DNA of 64,000 nt. Source: Apostichopus japonicus. Its lineage: Eukaryota; Echinodermata; Holothuroidea; Aspidochirotida; Stichopodidae. Every line of letters begins with the position of its first letter. Position 1 is the stretch's first letter. Positions 1 to 12,438 of this stretch are shown here, piece after piece. Where the stretch lies: assembly GCF_037975245.1 (NCBI RefSeq), contig NC_092580.1, forward strand, positions 12,431,501-12,495,500, given 5' to 3'. The notes beneath the pieces are model-generated. The model made no database searches. It was given only the letters and a program-made list of their open reading frames with translations, and was not told the origin of the DNA. The position numbers and the translations under genes were made by a program.

Positions 1-304
1 GATATTCTACATCCACATTCTTTCTTATAGAGTGCACGGTTGTGTTGGGGGGAGGGTGGGGTAAAACCATTTTTTCACCCTTCCACCTCTTACAGTAGCC
101 TTGCTTAACCATGGGGTGGATGCACACCCCTTGCTTGTGAGTAAAAAGGCCTCCAGGGGCGTTTGAAACTATAAGCACCAACAACAAATTTCCTGAAAAA
201 GTATCCTACTAAGTTCATCCATAGCTTGTAAATGTGGTGCAATGGTATATTTTAATTGCTGAGGGTTTGTGAGCTGTGGCAAAGGTCAATGAACGATGTC
301 CTAC

Positions 305-444
305 CTGGGTCCGGGGTGTAACTTCGTGAGGATTAGCAGTCATATTCGTTCCCAGAATGCATCTCACCCTTGACGAGTACAAGTGATCTCCAAGAATCTT
401 GCACATCTTTTGTCCCAGATGGACTTGCAATTGGTGATGTCGCA
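305..444 (-). CDS. RPUSD3: RPUSD3-like exon 7
   Basis: The acceptor is TTTGTACTCAG and the donor GTAGGA. It encodes HHQLQVHLGQKMCKILGDHL and continues YSSRV. This is the typical RluA block in which the chain passes from a Gln-rich helix to the GD motif. It ends phase 0 and the gene continues to the left of the window. Confidence 0.8.
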
Positions 445-3400
445 CTGAGTACAAATAGAGAGAGAGAGGGGACAGTAAGTACAAGTAGAGAGAGGGAGAG
501 TGTGCACAGAATTAAAGTCCATTAGCAAGCTGACTTAAAATGACAATTAGATTCGTTAGTGTAGATATGTGATATTCCTTTTCTTAAATTAAAAATAAAA
601 TTTGGGTGCCATTCATTTTTCTATATCTTTTCAATGTTCAAGATGCTCACCCATTAAAGCATTATAAAATGTCTGGAAGCCTAAATTACTATAAAATTTG
701 ATGAAGTCAATAAAGAAAAAAAAGGTCCTCAGAGGAGGCCAAATATGTCTGTTAATCCACTGTGCTCTAAATTCTGAAACGGTAATCTATTGACAAAACA
801 GTGTAATATAGCATCAAGGTACTGCAGGATAAATGCCAGCATTATACTTTTGCTTCACAAATTTCAGACCACACGAGTATTATGTTTTACTATAATTTGA
901 TATGCTTTGTGAGGAGATGACTTAAATAGATATGTGCTAAACTAGGTAGATCAGCCGCTTTGTTTGTTGAGACTGCTGTTTATGTTCCAATTTGTAATGG
1001 GCCCTCTACCCAAGTGTTTCAACCTCCTTTTCAAGAAACTGAAAATATCAACCATCTCACAGCTATTCAGTATTAGGGCTCCGCAGTCAAGCCAAAGTAA
1101 ACAACGGTTTCATTAATAAACTGAATTGTTACAGTAAAATAAACCTTGGTTGTGGAAATTTACAAGGAAAAGTTGCACTTAAGTGTCTTCGGAGTTCTGA
1201 CAATGACTGACCTTATTTAATAAGTAAGAATCCAAATAAAATCCTACTTTTAATGGAGCTTATTGTGCATTATTTCCTCTTTAATTTGCAATTTTATCCT
1301 CACGCTCTAACTCACAAATGTTCATTACTTCAATATGGGTTATGAATTCAAGGCAATAGCTCCCACCCACATTATTAAATGCAAATTAATAGGCTTGATC
1401 TAGTGGTTCATCTTCTACAAAGAAAAAAAAAACACCTGAAGGGCTCTATAGTGAGATCCTGCCACATTATAAAGAGAACACTTTCAATGTAAATCTGCAC
1501 ACAATACTTTCCAGCCTTGACTATTATTTTCTTCAAGCAATCACCACGGTTCTTGCAGTATATTAATATGGATCAACAAATAAACAAACAAACCCCAGGG
1601 ATATTTCGGCAACAACTGGTTTTCGAGGAAAATACCCAATAGCCAACTTGATTTTGATGTTTGATATGTACCCTGGACAATGTTGTTCTTGCACCCATGT
1701 AGATTGACCTAACTAGATTTGACCTAGATTATTATGTGCAAATAAGGAAATCATAGGGTACATCTACTCTGAAGGGCCACAGATTAGATAGGTACTCTGA
1801 TGGTAGCAATACAAGCAATAGTGATAACACAGACTTTTAATACCATAAGTCATACTGAGTCACATACGTAAAACTCTGTAAATGATAACAATTGGCTTTA
1901 GACAAATGAAGTCTATATCTGAGATGGCCTTTTGAATGGTTAGCAAACAATCCAAAATGAGTTTAACTGTAAAACTGATAGCCATCCAACTTAAAGGGTA
2001 AGTCAGGGGGCCAAATCCAGAACTCCATAGAGGATGAGGAGGATCGGTGTGGCTGTTGGGGTTGTTCAAGCCAACTCCCTATACAGGGAATCAAGTCCCC
2101 ATATCAGAGAGCATCCTCCCCAATGGAATACACGGTTGTGCTAATAACTCCTTTAAAGTTTGTGTGAGGTTGAAAAGGCTGAGGGTTGATGGGGGGGTGA
2201 GAAAATAAAATTTTGGGAAACCCAAACATCCACCTGGGTCTGTGCCTGTAAATTATCTAAGCCATTTGGCTTCTAGTGCTTCCACATCCACATGTTTTAA
2301 ATGATCTGCTAACCAGGTCAATATTATATATACATATTTATACTGACAACTGCTTTAAACCATTTCGACAAACACGATACTTACGTTTATCTACCTGTAT
2401 TTCTAATAGAGCACAATTAAGGTCCTCATTCTTGGACAGAACTCTGTACTCAGTGGTGGCTTTCTTCGCATGTCCACTTTTAATGCTTTTCAGAGAAACA
2501 TTACGAACTGGAACTGTCTTTCCGAACAAAAGAAAAATAAAAAGATGGAAAATGAGCTAACAATACAAAACAATAACAGTAAACAGAAAGAAAATCATGA
2601 AACTTTAGATTGAGATGTTGCAAAGGCAAAACGATTACTAATAAAAATTGATTCTCACAGGCAAACTTTTAATAAAGAGACTTACTGTAGCATATTTGAG
2701 CTACTGTAGTCTGGTCAGTTGGCAAGAACATAAGCAATCCAGCCGAGACATTTCATACCAAGAGGTTACGAACATCATTGATACCACAGTTCATACTGTA
2801 TAGTAAAGTATTCTGTTACCATGGGTTACACATTCAAATAGAGTAGACACACACTTTTGGCATTTCATGTAATAAAAGTGAGACTGGTGCGGTGACACTC
2901 CTACAAATCTGTACAAATGACATCCCATAATGAACAGACATGATGCGACCTGGGTCAAACTGTACCATCAAAACAAATGTCTTGTTATAGTTGTGTAAAT
3001 ACAGTCGTCCAAAATTACATAAATGTGTCAACAATTATTTACAAAAGTTTTCTTATAAAAGTTTTGATCCTTTTCTTTCTTTTGACATCGTTCACTGATT
3101 GACTGGTGGCAGCGGTCAAATATTTCACACTGAGGAAGAAATTACTGTATGCGAGCCTACAGACAAGTTTTATTTAAATATACATGAATAATTTATGTTG
3201 GATATAGCTGTTAGGAATGTATTTGGCAGGGTGCACAGGGCCAGAATGTTGCATTTTTATCTGTTCTTGGGCTTTTGTGGGGAATTTCCACAATTATAAT
3301 CAGTGTATAATCAAAAGCTACTGCGAGCCCAGCTAACTAGTAGAAAACAACAAACCTTCATGAGGTTTGGAAATGTCAACACCTCATTAATGATTCCGGT

Positions 3401-6400
3401 CAGATATCATTTTTAAGATACGACTTACTGTTCATTATTATTTGTCGTTGTGTTGCATCTTACTCGTTGCTAGTTATATTCCCATCCAAGGTTGAAGTGT
3501 AATCTATAAAGGATTATTTAGCTTCCACCATGACTACACACAGCATTGCTTTTAAATGTCACAAAATAAACGCCCTCTAGGAATATTATACAAACAATGT
3601 CGAATCCGTTTACAGAGTCTGATTACAAGAATGTATAGATCTTAAAGTTTGTGTCGATGGGTTTGTGACTGAACTCACAGTTTACGCCCAAAACGTTTAG
3701 TATAAATGAATATACTTCCGTGCATTGTTCACCTCTTTTTTTCAAAATAGATTTCTTCAAACAGGCATTTCTGGCTGTAAAATCTTGTACTTTAATTAAA
3801 CCAGGAAACTTAGGAACTACATGAGGGCAACAAAGTTGTCCACATAGCTAGACTGAAGAACTTGATTTAGAGTGGTTTGAAGTTTAATGGGGACATTTTT
3901 TAAAGGAGCAAATGATCCGCAGTCTTATTTCCTACCAACTAAGATATGCTCAATTGGAAGAGCATTTTAAGGCACATAATTATCTCTTGAACCACTAGCA
4001 GCTCAAATCCTGTTCTATCTGTACTGCTGTTGAATTGTAGGGGGTGAGGGGTGGGGGCATGAAGAAAGTAATCAGTAAGAATACAAATAGTTTAGAAAAT
4101 ACAAGTTTAAGAAAGTCTCAGACGCTGGCATTAGTTGGCAACATGAAGGAAAAACAATATTGCAGAGATATGGAAAGATGGATCCAAATTGCTTCAAGCA
4201 AGCTGTTATGTGATATGTGTTGCAATCCTATAGTGTTGAACTAGTTAATATTGATATGCGATTTTATGCAAATTGCACGCATGTTGACACTGATTTTCTA
4301 GAACTAGGTGTAAGAGTTTGTTATGATTGGTTAGCATACATAGGAATAATTGATAATTAGTTGATTATTAACCTTAGAACTCCGATTTGTGTAGAAATTA
4401 AACATATGTGAGACTTAGTTGTGTAAACCCTTTCCAGCAAAAATAAATTCAGTCTGGTTCTGTACAGAACATGGTTAAGAGAGCTTTCCATTCCTCTGTA
4501 CATTAACAGCTTGGTCAATATTCACTTGTGACTGGTAAACAAATCATCATCAAATCAACTATCTGCTTGTTCGAGAGTTTGCCTAAAGTTGCATCTTGTC
4601 CTCTGCTTCCCTTGCCTTGCCACCAGCAACAAAATTTAGCCTAATTTAGTATGTACTGAATCCAATTTGGGGCCACACAATACAAGTTTGTCAGTCTCTT
4701 TCAACATAATACGTGTTATTTCTTGCTGAACTTAGGCCAAAATCTTGAGTAGCTATGACTACTGGAGGAAGCTACAAACATCATGATCAATGGAAAACCT
4801 CAAGTAGCTATGGCTATTGGAAGAGACTAACTACAGCATGATTGAGAAGAGACCTTGTGTATCTATGGCTACTGGAAGGGACTACCTGGTATGTTTGAGG
4901 AGAGACCTCAGGTAGCTACATGTGACTACTCAAAGAGGCAAATAAAACAAAGTGATTGAGGGAAACCTCAAGAAGCTATGGCAACTGGAAGGGACTACCA
5001 ACAGCACGATTGAGAAGTGACCTTGAGTAGCTATGGTTACTGTGGGATGGACTACCAACAGTATGATTGAGGGGAAACCTTGAGTAGCTATGGTTACTGC
5101 GGGATGGACTACCAACAGTATGATTGAGGGGAAACCTTGAGTAGCTATGGTTACTGAGGAAGGGACTACCAACAGCATGATTGAGTTGAAACCTTGAGTA
5201 GCTATGGTTACTGAGGAAGGGACTACCAACAGCATGACTGAGGAGTAACCTTGAGTAGCTATGGTTACTGAGGAAGGGACTACCAACAGCACGATTGAGT
5301 TGAAACCTTGAGTAGCTATGGTTACTGACGAAGGGACTACCAACAGCATGATTGAGGAGTAACCTTGAGTAGCTATGGTTACTGAGGAAGGGACTACCAA
5401 CAGCACGATTGAGTTGAAACCTTGAGTAGCTATGGTTACTGACGAAGGGACTACCAACAGCATGATTGAGGAGAAACCTTGACTAGCTATGGTTACTGAG
5501 GAAGGGACTACCAACAGCATGATTGAGTTGAAACCTTGAGTAGCTATGGTTACTGAGGAAGGGACTACCAACAGCATGATTGAGGAGAAACCTTGAGTAG
5601 ATATGGCTACTGAGGAACTACCAACAGCATAATTGACGAAAAACCTTGAGTAGCTATGGTTACTGGAATGGACTACCTTCAGTATGATTGAGGAGAAATT
5701 TTGAGCAGCCATGGCCATAAGAGGGACTACCAACAGCATGACTGAGGGGAAACATTGTGTATCCATGGCTACTGGTGAGGCAAGGTGAGGTGAGTTGAGG
5801 TGATGCGAGAGGTGTCTTTACAGGGTGTGGTGTTGTTCTCTTTATTCACCACAGCAACTGCATTTGGTCAACTAATTCTACCAAACCTGCAGAGTATTAC
5901 TCAAAAGGACATTGCGATATGATCAATATCAAGACACGGATAAAAGAATGTTTCATTCATGATGGTTAAATACCAAGTACTTTTATACTGAATTCTTTTG
6001 CACACTTAACACTCTCCCACCCATATACTTTTGCATTAGCATTTATCACACGCAGAAAGCAGCATTTTCAATTTAGTAAAGATATTTTGACAATTTTTCC
6101 ATCATTTGAAAATTGACACTTTACTAGTCTAGCTGATGGAGAACATCGTTCCCAGATTTTATTATTGATTTATAGGATCTTAAAATTGATCAGGATCATC
6201 TCAGAGAGCACTTTTGAAAATTACAATGAGCAGGATGATGTCACATGTGAACACACACAAGTTTACTCCATCAAAACTATTATAAAACAAATGAAAGATT
6301 GTTTAACTTACCAAGAGATGGTCTCCAATGGATACATACTTGAGGGCTTGACATATGGTACCTTAATATGATAGAAATAAAAATTTAAAGAATAAATTAT

Positions 6401-9400
6401 TAGAGAGAAATTAAAATAGTTTGTTGTCTACTTTGATAAAATTGGCTAGAAGTATTATTAATTCCTCATTTAATGATCCCTGCTCTGTAGTTTAACAAAG
6501 TTTATTAAATGTGTGAAACTAACTTGGCCTGACGTTTTGATCCTAGCAGGATCTTCTTCAGGTTATAGTTAATAAGATGTACCACAATTTTAAATCCAGC
6601 CGGATGTCGGACTCTGTAAAAAAAAATCCTCAAGTGCAAAAAAATCAGAATGTTGGATTGTGTTGATTTCCAAACTTTGATACAACAGACAGGAATTCCA
6701 GCAAGATCTTTGGCTGAATGTGGCAAATCTGGTATTTGGCCAGATTTGAAGTGCCATTTGCTGGGGCATCCTTAATTGTGAATCCACCATAGAATCTTGT
6801 AATGTACCTTGAGACATTACAACATGGATCATACAATAATCATCTCTAATTTAAATCTACTTTTGTCATTAATTATAGAGCAAATAATAAATGTATTAAT
6901 TAATCCTGCAAATCTTGCATAACTAAAAACTTACAGGAATTTCCTTCTGATGGAATGGTTTACTCCAGCTATTTGCCAGCTATTCCTGATCTCATTTAAC
7001 TTGTCAATGTCGGTAGCCATAAGAAGAGATCCAGAGCTTTCTCTGTGGAGGGAGAAACAAGAAAAGAATAATTGCTAGACGAAATAAAATCATTTTCCTA
7101 TTTAAATATGTTAATATATAAAACTTGCTCAGTCAGCCTGAATTAATCGTAATAAATCTAGAGCCATGAACTCAGTTTGATCAATCTTATATTAAAGTGT
7201 TTCTTTATCATGCTGGTTTCAATGAAATCAAATGTAACCTGTTTGTATGGGTATGTTCCCAATTTATAATATAATGGACGGGAGAACTCCAAATATAGCA
7301 GCTTTAATTTATTTTTGAAGGGAGTGGTTTGCTAGGCAATGCTAGACAGTCAATGAGTTTGTAACTTTCAGAAAATGTTCAAGACAAATTCTGTGGAACA
7401 ATTTTCAGATTGGCAAAATTAATATATAGACGTGAAAATTAATACTACTGGAGTGGGACATGCGTTTTGATGGTGAAGGGATTAGGTCAAGCCACCTTAA
7501 TGAGAAGAAACAAACCTGACTAAATTATTGGAAATCCCATCTACAAAAGAAACAGCAACGAAATTATACTTGCTATGGTCCTATGAGTCATAACAGATGA
7601 ATAAATGTCTCAGAAGCAAAAAATGTTTGATTGTGTTAATTTCCTGAATCCGATAAATCCGGCAGAAATTCAAGCAAGATCTTTGGCTGAATCTGGCAAA
7701 TCCGGGCCAAATGGTTTAGTCATGAACTCAAATTTTCATTTACCATCAAATTTAGAGGTTGTGTGAATATGAAAAGGTTGGTAACATTCCTTAATAAATA
7801 TCAGTAATTTACATCTTATGTTACCGCCTCTTTAAGAACCTCACAGTTAATTGGTCACATACATTTGTTTAAAGGAGAAATATACCCTAGACTTTTCTGC
7901 TTAGAGAATACCGTTTTTCAGTAAGCTCTTTTCGACACAAGCAACACGAATGCTTGAAAACATTTCTTTCAACCTTAAAAGTCCACCAAATAGTCACCCA
8001 TGGCATTCGCCATGATTTTTTAATTCAAGTTCCTTCTTGTTTCGTAAGTAAGCGATCCACATTTCAACACACATTTCCTATGCGCCTTCATAAATACTAA
8101 AGCAATATGTAGCCAACTTTTCTTCTGAAACACTTTCCAGGCTCGAGATTTTTTGAAAAAAGAAAACATGGATGCATTTGGACTTGACTGCTATCAATTC
8201 CAGAATGTATACACAGTGGAGGAACTGAGACAACGAGACCTAAAGCTTGCTAAACAGATCGCATATGTGGCCGACACCGGAAATTACTATATGATGCTAG
8301 TACTGCCGACAGTTCTAGGAGGGAGGGTCAAGCCTGGTGCTTTTGTACATACTCTTTTCTCTGGAAATCTATTTTTCAATAACATAATATCATTTTCCCT
8401 TCCCTTCCCTGCTCCTTCTGCCCCTCTCCTGTTTACACAACCAAATGCTTGACACTTTGACATTTTGCACCAACTTCCGAACAATCTTCGAGAGCGAGTG
8501 AACCATTCATATGTAGAGAGGGGAATTGTTTAACTTACGATGTAGCTTGCTGACTTCATTTTTGAAGCTCCCTTTGTCACATAATGGCCGCCAACACAGT
8601 AGGTTTGAAAAAATAGTTAGAAAAAGGTAGTTTTGACTAGTTATTTCACAGAGGGCTTAAGAATAGTAATCTTTTACGATGAAGTCACTGCAAAACCCCA
8701 GGGTTAACATCTCCTTCAATTTTATATTTTTTTAACACATTATTTACTATTCATTTACTATTTACTTCTGACTTAATTTGGAGGGGTGTGCTATTAGAAA
8801 GACTATTCCAAGTGGTACTATACATAAAACCATCATTATAAGTAACTTCAATTTAATTGTTAGTGCCAACCAAGTTTAACTACATACATTAACACCTACA
8901 GTTTTGGTCATGGTCTCTGCATAAAATCACAGGGCATACTAAACAAAGACAAACCTATCATCTACATAACAACTTTTGGCATCGACTAAGAGGAGACAAA
9001 GAACATGATACTAACTTCTCTGGCGCTTTGACTATCTCCAGAAAAGGTAGATTGCAAGCCTCCGCCAGTTGAGGTACGACTTCAGTGACTGAGACAGCGT
9101 CCGTTCTTCCTGTGTTAACTGACACCCCGGGTGGTTTTGCAATCACGAGTAAACCATCTGCAGATATCAATTTATAAATCAAAAACATTTAAGTAAAACA
9201 ATTAAGAAAGTATATCAATACATATATCGATGGGGACATTAAATGGCACTCCCCAACCAGGAATGCCTGCCTCATAATTCTCTGAACACTATCGAAATGA
9301 GAAGGCTTGATGTCTATGCTAGTGTTTGTACTCGATCATCTCATGGATAGTGTTTCAAATGAGTTTCTGTACCTTTGGGATTCACTAAATTAATACTTTG

Positions 9401-10438
9401 ATGCCACACATGTAGGAACTGAATGGAAATTTCACCAGGATGTTTAGATTGTTAATTTCTCTTTTACATGTCATTAACAAATTTGCCTCTGAAGTACTTA
9501 AGCATTAAACCCTGATCACACACAAAGTTAGCTAACCTGTGAATGTGTAAAGAGAAGTCAGATACACAGACTTAAAACTCTTCAAAGCTTCAATTTGGTA
9601 TCGGAGATGCATGTCAGTCTGTGAGAACTAAAATATTGGGCACGATGAGATTAGTGCGGCGATCCAAAAGAGACATACTGTAAAGTGAAGGGACTACAAT
9701 TGACCTTAAAGGATGGTCAGCTGCTAAATTAATAAGTATGTCGGCTCATCATTCTGTACCATAAGTAGATTGGGGAAGCGAATTTAAATTTCTCATGACT
9801 GTTGAATATTCATGTTACCTCTGTATTCTACTGGATCACTCTTTATGTCAGTCACAACATATTGTAATTCAAATGGTTTGTTAACTTAATGATTTGTTTT
9901 TTTACTCTGGTCTTTCTGACTCTCTTTTAATAGGTGTGTTGCTATATTCTGTATTTATTGTGTAATGTTATAATTGCAAGTTGTCAGTCAAGAGAAAAGT
10001 GTAAGTTTTCTAGTTGGGCCCGAGTCGTTCTTGTAACAATGTTAATATTTGCTTTTCTATTTATAATTGGTTTAAATACTTTATTCTGTATAAATTTGTG
10101 TAACCTTAAATGTTTTGTACAGTAACATTGTCAACAACACCAAATGAAAAGTAAAGGGAAGGTACATGCTATGGTTTAAAATCTGGAAACAGATGTTACA
10201 AACCTTTATGAGAACAAATGTTTGACTTTAAGATCTTTAACAACTCTTCTTTATTCTCAGGTAATTTAGTGTTAGACTGGTCAACATGGATAAGAGATTC
10301 TCGCTGAACTTGTTTCGACTTTGATGAACACCTTGCAGTGTGAATCTTCCTTGCAAATCTAATCTCAAGCTTCTGCCATGATTCCTCCAGTTGGACATGC
10401 AGTAATCTGCTGCAGCATTGACCCAGCCTCAGACTCAT
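305..10438 (-). CDS. RPUSD3: RPUSD3-like mitochondrial pseudouridine synthase-family protein, 7 exons, 3' end outside window
   Basis: Seven coding exons on the minus strand (10204-10438, 9016-9157, 6935-7042, 6808-6845, 6312-6361, 2385-2517, 305-444) total 846 nt, and every junction keeps the reading frame. The joined product starts with an Arg-rich stretch like a mitochondrial presequence. It then has the RluA-fold motif DGLLVIAKPPGVS, the segment KESSGSLLMA, a TVPV strand and a late LGDHLYSSRV block. The order and spacing match what I recall of vertebrate RPUSD3, a member of the mitochondrial RNA-granule pseudouridylation module that acts in 16S rRNA and mRNA metabolism. The RluA catalytic HRLDxxTSG motif is replaced by VKAPEKESSG, so the catalytic Asp is missing. 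As I recall, human RPUSD3 also lacks it, so this may be a non-catalytic member. The last exon seen ends in phase 0 at a donor, so at least one more exon lies left of position 1. A second copy of exons 1-2 lies at 46-47 kb. Confidence 0.85.
445..2384 (-). other. Intron 6 of the RPUSD3-like gene
   Basis: About 1.9 kb of AT-rich DNA between exons 6 and 7. I see no coding segment, tandem array or recognisable mobile element in it. A GA-rich short repeat (GAGAGAGAGA-type) lies beside the exon 7 acceptor at about 457-500. Confidence 0.6.
2385..2517 (-). CDS. RPUSD3: RPUSD3-like exon 6
   Basis: The acceptor is GTTCGGAAAG and the donor is GTAAGT. It begins TVPVRNVSLK, the conserved strand before the RluA C-terminal part, and ends phase 1 after a hydrophobic LLEIQV strand. 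An alternative donor 10 nt earlier (CAG/GTAGAT) would break the frame with exon 7. Confidence 0.8.
4735..5775. repeat. 57-bp minisatellite, about 18 copies
   Basis: A head-to-tail array of a 57-nt unit built around GTAGCTATGGTTACTG and GGGACTACCAACAGCATGA. The central copies (about 5040-5640) are nearly identical and the flanking copies are more diverged or truncated. Because 57 is divisible by 3, the minus strand stays open for 278 codons as a 19-residue repeat. It lies inside intron 5 of the RPUSD3-like gene, so I treat the ORF as a by-product of unit length, not as a gene. Confidence 0.92.
6312..6361 (-). CDS. RPUSD3: RPUSD3-like exon 5 (50 nt)
   Basis: The acceptor is CATATTAAG and the donor is a strong GTAAGT. 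The peptide GTICQALKYVSIGDHLL matches the G-x-I-x-x-ALK-x-x-x-I-x-D segment of the family. The exon ends phase 0. The following intron is about 3.8 kb and contains the 57-bp minisatellite. Confidence 0.75.
6505..6610 (-). repeat. Penelope-like element tail fragment with hammerhead-like core
   Basis: On the minus strand a CTGAAGA box is followed by a 6-bp GATCCT/AGGATC hairpin and then AAAAC. This is the CTGANGA-stem-GAAA layout found in terminal regions of Penelope-like retroelements, where hammerhead ribozymes have been reported. The GAAA box has one change (AAAA), so activity is doubtful. It lies in intron 4 of the RPUSD3-like gene. Confidence 0.4.
6808..6845 (-). CDS. RPUSD3: RPUSD3-like microexon 4 (38 nt)
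   Basis: The acceptor is AAATTAG (weak pyrimidine tract) and the donor GTACAT. It is in phase with both neighbours and encodes a short peptide containing DYC, aligned with the TYC segment recalled from vertebrate RPUSD3. The size and weak signals make this the least certain exon, but it is what restores the phase between exons 3 and 5. Confidence 0.6.
6935..7042 (-). CDS. RPUSD3: RPUSD3-like exon 3
   Basis: The acceptor is CCCTCCACAG and the donor GTAAGT. It reads on from exon 2 as KESSGSLLMA, the counterpart of the RluA xTSGLLLLA strand, and ends phase 2. No ORF longer than 60 codons marks this exon; it was found by splice signals and homology. Confidence 0.8.
8141..8334 (+). other. Unassigned exon-like open segment
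   Basis: It follows a good acceptor (ACACTTTCCAG at 8130-8140) and stays open with protein-like composition (ENMDAFGLDCYQFQNV and then a charged helix ELRQRDLKLAKQ). No strong donor is present; the best is a weak GTCAAG near 8327. It lies on the plus strand within intron 2 of the minus-strand RPUSD3-like gene. I do not recognise the product. It may be an exon of a nested gene, a relic, or chance. Confidence 0.25.
8392..8463 (-). pseudogene. Possible THAP zinc-finger N-terminal fragment
   Basis: A short minus-strand reading frame starts MSKCQAFGCVNRRG. This has the C-x4-C opening of THAP DNA-binding domains, which occur in P-element and Kolobok-type transposases and in host proteins. The later Cys-x2-His pair and AVPTF tail are not visible before the homology stops. 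It is best read as a fragment of a transposon-derived gene, with low confidence. Confidence 0.3.
9016..9157 (-). CDS. RPUSD3: RPUSD3-like exon 2
   Basis: The acceptor is TATCTGCAG and the donor GTTAGT. The phase-1 G of exon 1 plus AT here restores the Asp of DGLLVIAKPPGVS, the first conserved RluA-family motif. The exon ends phase 2 inside the segment that corresponds to the catalytic loop. Confidence 0.85.
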
Positions 10439-10449
10439 TTCAGGTTAGT
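10204..10449 (-). CDS. RPUSD3: RPUSD3-like exon 1 (start codon exon)
   Basis: The ATG is at 10438 and the coding part ends at 10204, phase 1, before a GTTTGT donor. A good acceptor (TTCCTGTAG) sits 11 nt upstream of the ATG, at 10450-10451, so a non-coding first exon probably lies further right. The encoded N-terminus is rich in Arg and Lys with few acidic residues, as expected for mitochondrial import. Confidence 0.75.
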
Positions 10450-12438
10450 CTACAGGAAAATAAGAACCGTAAATACAGTATATTCTATGATTACTGCAGT
10501 TCATGAATGATGATGATGTTCAAGCAAAAAAAAAAAAAAAATTAGCAGACAGATGACTTCTGAGTACATTTCAAAGAAGCTTTAAACAATTATCTCGCCA
10601 GATATCTTGGATCTTTGAGATGAACACCAAACAGTATAGCAGAGTCACCTTCAAAGTACATAATTATGATGACCATGACGTAAGAATGTTTCAGGTAAAA
10701 TTGCAAGAATTTTTCACCATCTCAGGTTCAGTTGAGATACTATGACAATTCATCAAATTACTGCCCAATTATTGCACAATACCATATTATTGAAAAAGGT
10801 CTCAAATATTATATAATCTTTATTATTTGTCATTTGTTTGTAGTTAAAAGAATATAATGTGGTCCTATTAAAGATGGGCAATAATGGTTGTACCATCGAC
10901 AGAGATGACCGAATGTTCCGTGTGGATGACCAAACTCAGCTACTGTAGGCTAGCTATCTTGTTCATATTAAGAAAAGCTCATGTAATGAATATTTGTATA
11001 TGACCATTAAGAGCTTATTTTTCTTCTCTTTGGAGATTTTGGATGGCATTTATCGTTACTTGTGAAGGTTCCCTGAATAACAATGCTATCACAGATATCT
11101 TTCTTTCATCAATTGCAAGTTGCTGATATGTAAATGAATTTAAATAAATGGAATGCTAAAAACTGCTAATAAATTTTGCTATGTGCTGATAAACGCAATA
11201 TGGACCTTTATACTGGAATGGACACTGAAGAAGTCCAGGAATTGCTTTCTATCAAACTAATAGAGTAACTGCAAAATACCGTGCAACTTTGAAGCAACAC
11301 CCTTAAAAGAGGTTGGCTATGACGTCCGTATAGGGAGTCTAGTAATACACAGAGACATACCAAAACTTAACCAAAGTTCATAATACACTATCAGGACGGC
11401 TCATTTTTGCCTTTCTTTTGAAGAATGACCCATCATTTAATTGTTATAAATTATGGTGATGTTCAATACAAGCAGAAATGCCAAAAACAAAGTAAGTTCA
11501 ATGTATTATATTGTTGTGGCTACCCCATCAGAATGGTTAAATTTTGGCCATTCCTTTTCAAAACTCATCATTATAATTATTACTATGGGTCCTTATTCAA
11601 GCTAAAATTTGTTTGTGATATTATTACAAACAACGTAATCAGATTCTCTTTCTTTTTTAATTTAGCTGTTTTTTAAAAAGGGAAATTCTTGATGGGTAAT
11701 TTGGTTACTTAGTTTGTGCCAGCCAGCTAGAGCATGGAGCTTTGTGTGTGGAATATTCTGCAATTCTGCCAAACTTTGTGTAGTTTGTATAGGCTTCCAC
11801 CCTAACATTAATTAGGCTGATAGTGATACTGATGATAGGAGATATAGTTTAGCTGACCTTTTCCTCCTAATGTCTGTAGCCTAGTATTAGTACAGTAACC
11901 CAACTAAGGCCTGCATGGCATGTGTGCTGAGTACCGTACCTTTGGCATTGCTTATTTGTTGAAAAGTACTAGGCCTATTGTTGTTAAATTCTAGCTAGCA
12001 CTGCCTATGCTACGTACTAATTAGTACAACTAGTTACTAAGTAACATTTCGCAAAACTAGATAATACTAACACAACCTATTCGAAAAAAAATACAGTGAA
12101 TAGAAGATGAAGATTCAGCTCCCATGATTCAATTATCTTATGTCAATCTTGTAGATATATTTTGAACTTTAATTACATTTCAATCGACCCTTTGTTCGCC
12201 TTTCCAATGTGAAATGAAGACTGACAATCAGTATACTACTACGGTACTAAAGTGGCTACTTTATGCAGCATGTAGTCATCGATTTTAAATTTCATGTAGT
12301 TCTGTGAGGTGGCATACGCCTGAATGAGGATAAGTTTTTGTGGATTGGATTGGATGTTGGAGAACATAATGGAAGTACATCTTATGCAAAACAAATCGGT
12401 AAATTGAGACAATCTGGCCATTTTACGCCTCCGGGAGC

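Noticed and set aside
4930-5766. 278-codon minus-strand ORF as a repeat protein
   Set aside because: It is the translation of a 57-bp minisatellite inside an intron; openness follows from unit length, and the outer copies lose the frame.
9934-10125. Hydrophobic 63-codon ORF as a membrane peptide gene
   Set aside because: It lies in intron 1 of the RPUSD3-like gene, in T-rich DNA where such frames arise by chance.
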